Shown piece by piece: positions 15,533-16,026 of a DNA stretch of 16,026 bases. Numbering within the stretch: position 1 is the first letter of the stretch; each line of letters opens with the position of its first letter. The DNA is from Sedimentisphaerales bacterium (lineage in GTDB: Bacteria; Planctomycetota; Phycisphaerae; Sedimentisphaerales; SG8-4): the NCBI GenBank assembly GCA_016932895.1, contig JAFGCA010000403.1:1-16026 (forward strand). Reading direction: 5' to 3'. The notes under the pieces are model-generated. The model was given only the letters and a program-made list of their open reading frames with translations. It ran no database searches and was not told the DNA's origin. The position numbers and the translations under genes are program-made.

Positions 15533-15589
15533 GCAAAGACGCAAAGATCGCCAAGGCTGAAGGGTCTTTTCATTGGGGCCTTCTTTGCG
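15533..15589. repeat. GGCAAAGACGCAAAG-type imperfect palindrome
   Basis: The plus strand has GGCAAAGACGCAAAG followed by ATCGCCAAGGC, and after about 20 nt GGCCTTCTTTGCG, an inverted partial copy (CGCAAAG at 15540-15546 against CTTTGCG at 15583-15589, and AAGGC against GCCTT). From general knowledge, similar CGCAAAGACGCAAAG sequences occur as intergenic repeats in many bacteria. No coding role is seen. Confidence 0.5.
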
Positions 15590-15612
15590 CTCGTGGCGAG
15601 AGGTATTTGGCT

Positions 15613-15627
15613 GCGGCCGAAGGCCGC
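15613..15627. other. Perfect 6-bp GC hairpin
   Basis: GCGGCC and GGCCGC flank the triloop GAA at 15613-15627, a stable small hairpin in the gene-poor spacer. A weak CTTT follows on the plus strand. Its role is unknown; it may belong to the surrounding repeat. Confidence 0.35.
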
Positions 15628-15765
15628 GCAATCTTTCGGGCACCATTGTCTTGGACCCCGGACAGCTAAGGGTGGCAAGGAGGGAGTTTTTTTTGAAAAA
15701 AGGACTGGCCATTTTAGACCAGGTATGCCGATAGATACAGTGGAAACCGTTTCATCTTTTTCTCC

Positions 15766-15795
15766 GGCGTCGTTGCCCAAGCGACGCCTATTTTT
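15766..15795 (+). terminator. Hairpin with T-run beside the partial 3'-edge gene
   Basis: GGCGTCG (15766-15772) and CGACGCC (15782-15788) form a perfect 7-bp stem with a 9-nt loop, followed on the plus strand by TATTTTT. This fits an intrinsic terminator for plus-strand transcription. It also lies 5 nt beyond the stop codon of the minus-strand gene at 15794, though that direction lacks a U-run. No plus-strand gene is seen to use it. Confidence 0.45.
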
Positions 15796-16026
15796 ATGGC
15801 CCCACGGCGATGGCCCAATCGGAGGCGTAGGGGGCCTGCCAGGTATGGACGGCCGGTGCGAGGGGGCCGATGCGAATTTCCTCGTACGGTTTTTTCGTGT
15901 CCACCGCGACGGCCGGGGCGGGGGCCGCCAGGGCCGAGAGGTCCATGTGGACCGAGGCGGCGTCCTGGCGATAGAAGATGTACCGGGTGTGGCCGCTGCG
16001 CAGGACGCGGGTGTTCTCGTCGTCGC
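15794..16026 (-). CDS. C-terminal fragment, probable glycosidase-type protein (5' partial)
   Basis: On the minus strand an open frame enters the window and runs for 76 codons to TAA at 15796-15794; its start is outside. The first residues are DDENTRVLRSGHTRYIFYRQ, followed by SVHMDLSALAAP, VAVDTKKPYEEIRIGPL and the end YASDWAIAVGP. The pattern of a YIFYR strand, a VHMDLS strand, a turn and a terminal SDWAIAV strand resembles the C-terminal beta-sandwich of DUF4038/collagen-binding-type glycosidases (compare the DWVLVL ends of such proteins). That family call is from memory and tentative. Codon use is strongly GC-biased at third positions like its neighbours, which supports coding. A carbohydrate-active role would fit the other genes here. 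Confidence 0.65.
   Translation of the reverse strand, partial: DDENTRVLRSGHTRYIFYRQDAASVHMDLSALAAPAPAVAVDTKKPYEEIRIGPLAPAVHTWQAPYASDWAIAVGP

Larger units (their letters stand above)
14753..15793. other. Gene-poor 1-kb spacer rich in repeats and hairpins
   Basis: No convincing gene is seen. The stretch holds, in order: the promoter of the 12923-14752 gene, five copies of an AATTGGCTTTGTTTT-type repeat (14867-15129), a plain stretch 15130-15420, small hairpins at 15428-15447 and 15613-15627, a CGCAAAG-type repeat (15533-15589), a T8-G-A6 tract (15687-15701) and a hairpin with a T-run at 15766-15795. Open frames of 100-175 codons exist on both strands but overlap each other and the repeats and lack good ribosome binding sites or recognisable domains, so I do not call them. 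Confidence 0.6.

Noticed and set aside
15332..15780. Overlapping minus-strand open frames of 126-130 codons
   Set aside because: They run through the CGCAAAG-type repeat and hairpins, overlap each other in different frames and show no domain or signal.

Overview
The window looks like a chromosomal segment of a Planctomycetota-type bacterium (PVC group, possibly a Phycisphaerae-like lineage). This is inferred from gene content: two Gfo/Idh/MocA oxidoreductases and a sugar isomerase with twin-arginine signals, a sulfatase, an FAD_oxidored-type flavoprotein with a carbohydrate-binding-like domain, a HAF-repeat protein, a TIGR03546/TIGR03545-like membrane protein, high GC and several families of dispersed palindromic repeats. 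I see no rRNA, tRNA, CRISPR array, transposase or phage gene.

Layout. (1) 1-2790, plus strand: an operon of an FtsX/MacB-type permease (5' end outside the window), its LolD/MacB-type ATPase and an outer-membrane beta-barrel protein, consistent with an envelope export or lipoprotein-handling cassette. (2) 2813-4765, minus: a secreted FAD-dependent oxidoreductase, convergent with the operon. (3) 4982-6061, plus: a membrane-anchored HAF-repeat protein in which I count seven repeats, enough for one beta-propeller. (4) 6074-7441, minus: a Tat-exported Gfo/Idh/MocA protein. (5) 7841-10144, plus: a two-gene operon of a Tat-exported hydroxypyruvate-isomerase-like TIM barrel and a second Tat-exported Gfo/Idh/MocA protein, closed by a strong hairpin. 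(6) 12577-10388, minus: a two-gene operon of a sulfatase and an uncharacterised Tat-exported protein, three bases apart and probably translationally coupled. (7) 14752-12923, minus: a large membrane protein joining a TIGR03546-like membrane domain to a TIGR03545/AsmA-like domain. (8) 14753-15793: about 1 kb without a convincing gene, rich in degenerate repeats and hairpins. (9) 15794-16026, minus: the C-terminal 76 residues of a gene that runs off the window, probably a glycosidase-like protein.

Regions 2-6 and 9 together suggest breakdown or remodelling of sulfated or modified carbohydrates, with oxidation and isomerisation partly carried out outside the cytoplasm (four Tat signals, two Sec-type signals or anchors). 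Several genes have readable sigma-70-like promoters about 50 nt upstream of the start codon, often with an extended -10 element. No single locus is clearly a new defence or mobile system. The least explained items are the repeat families, the sulfatase-coupled Tat protein and the fused TIGR03546/TIGR03545-like protein.
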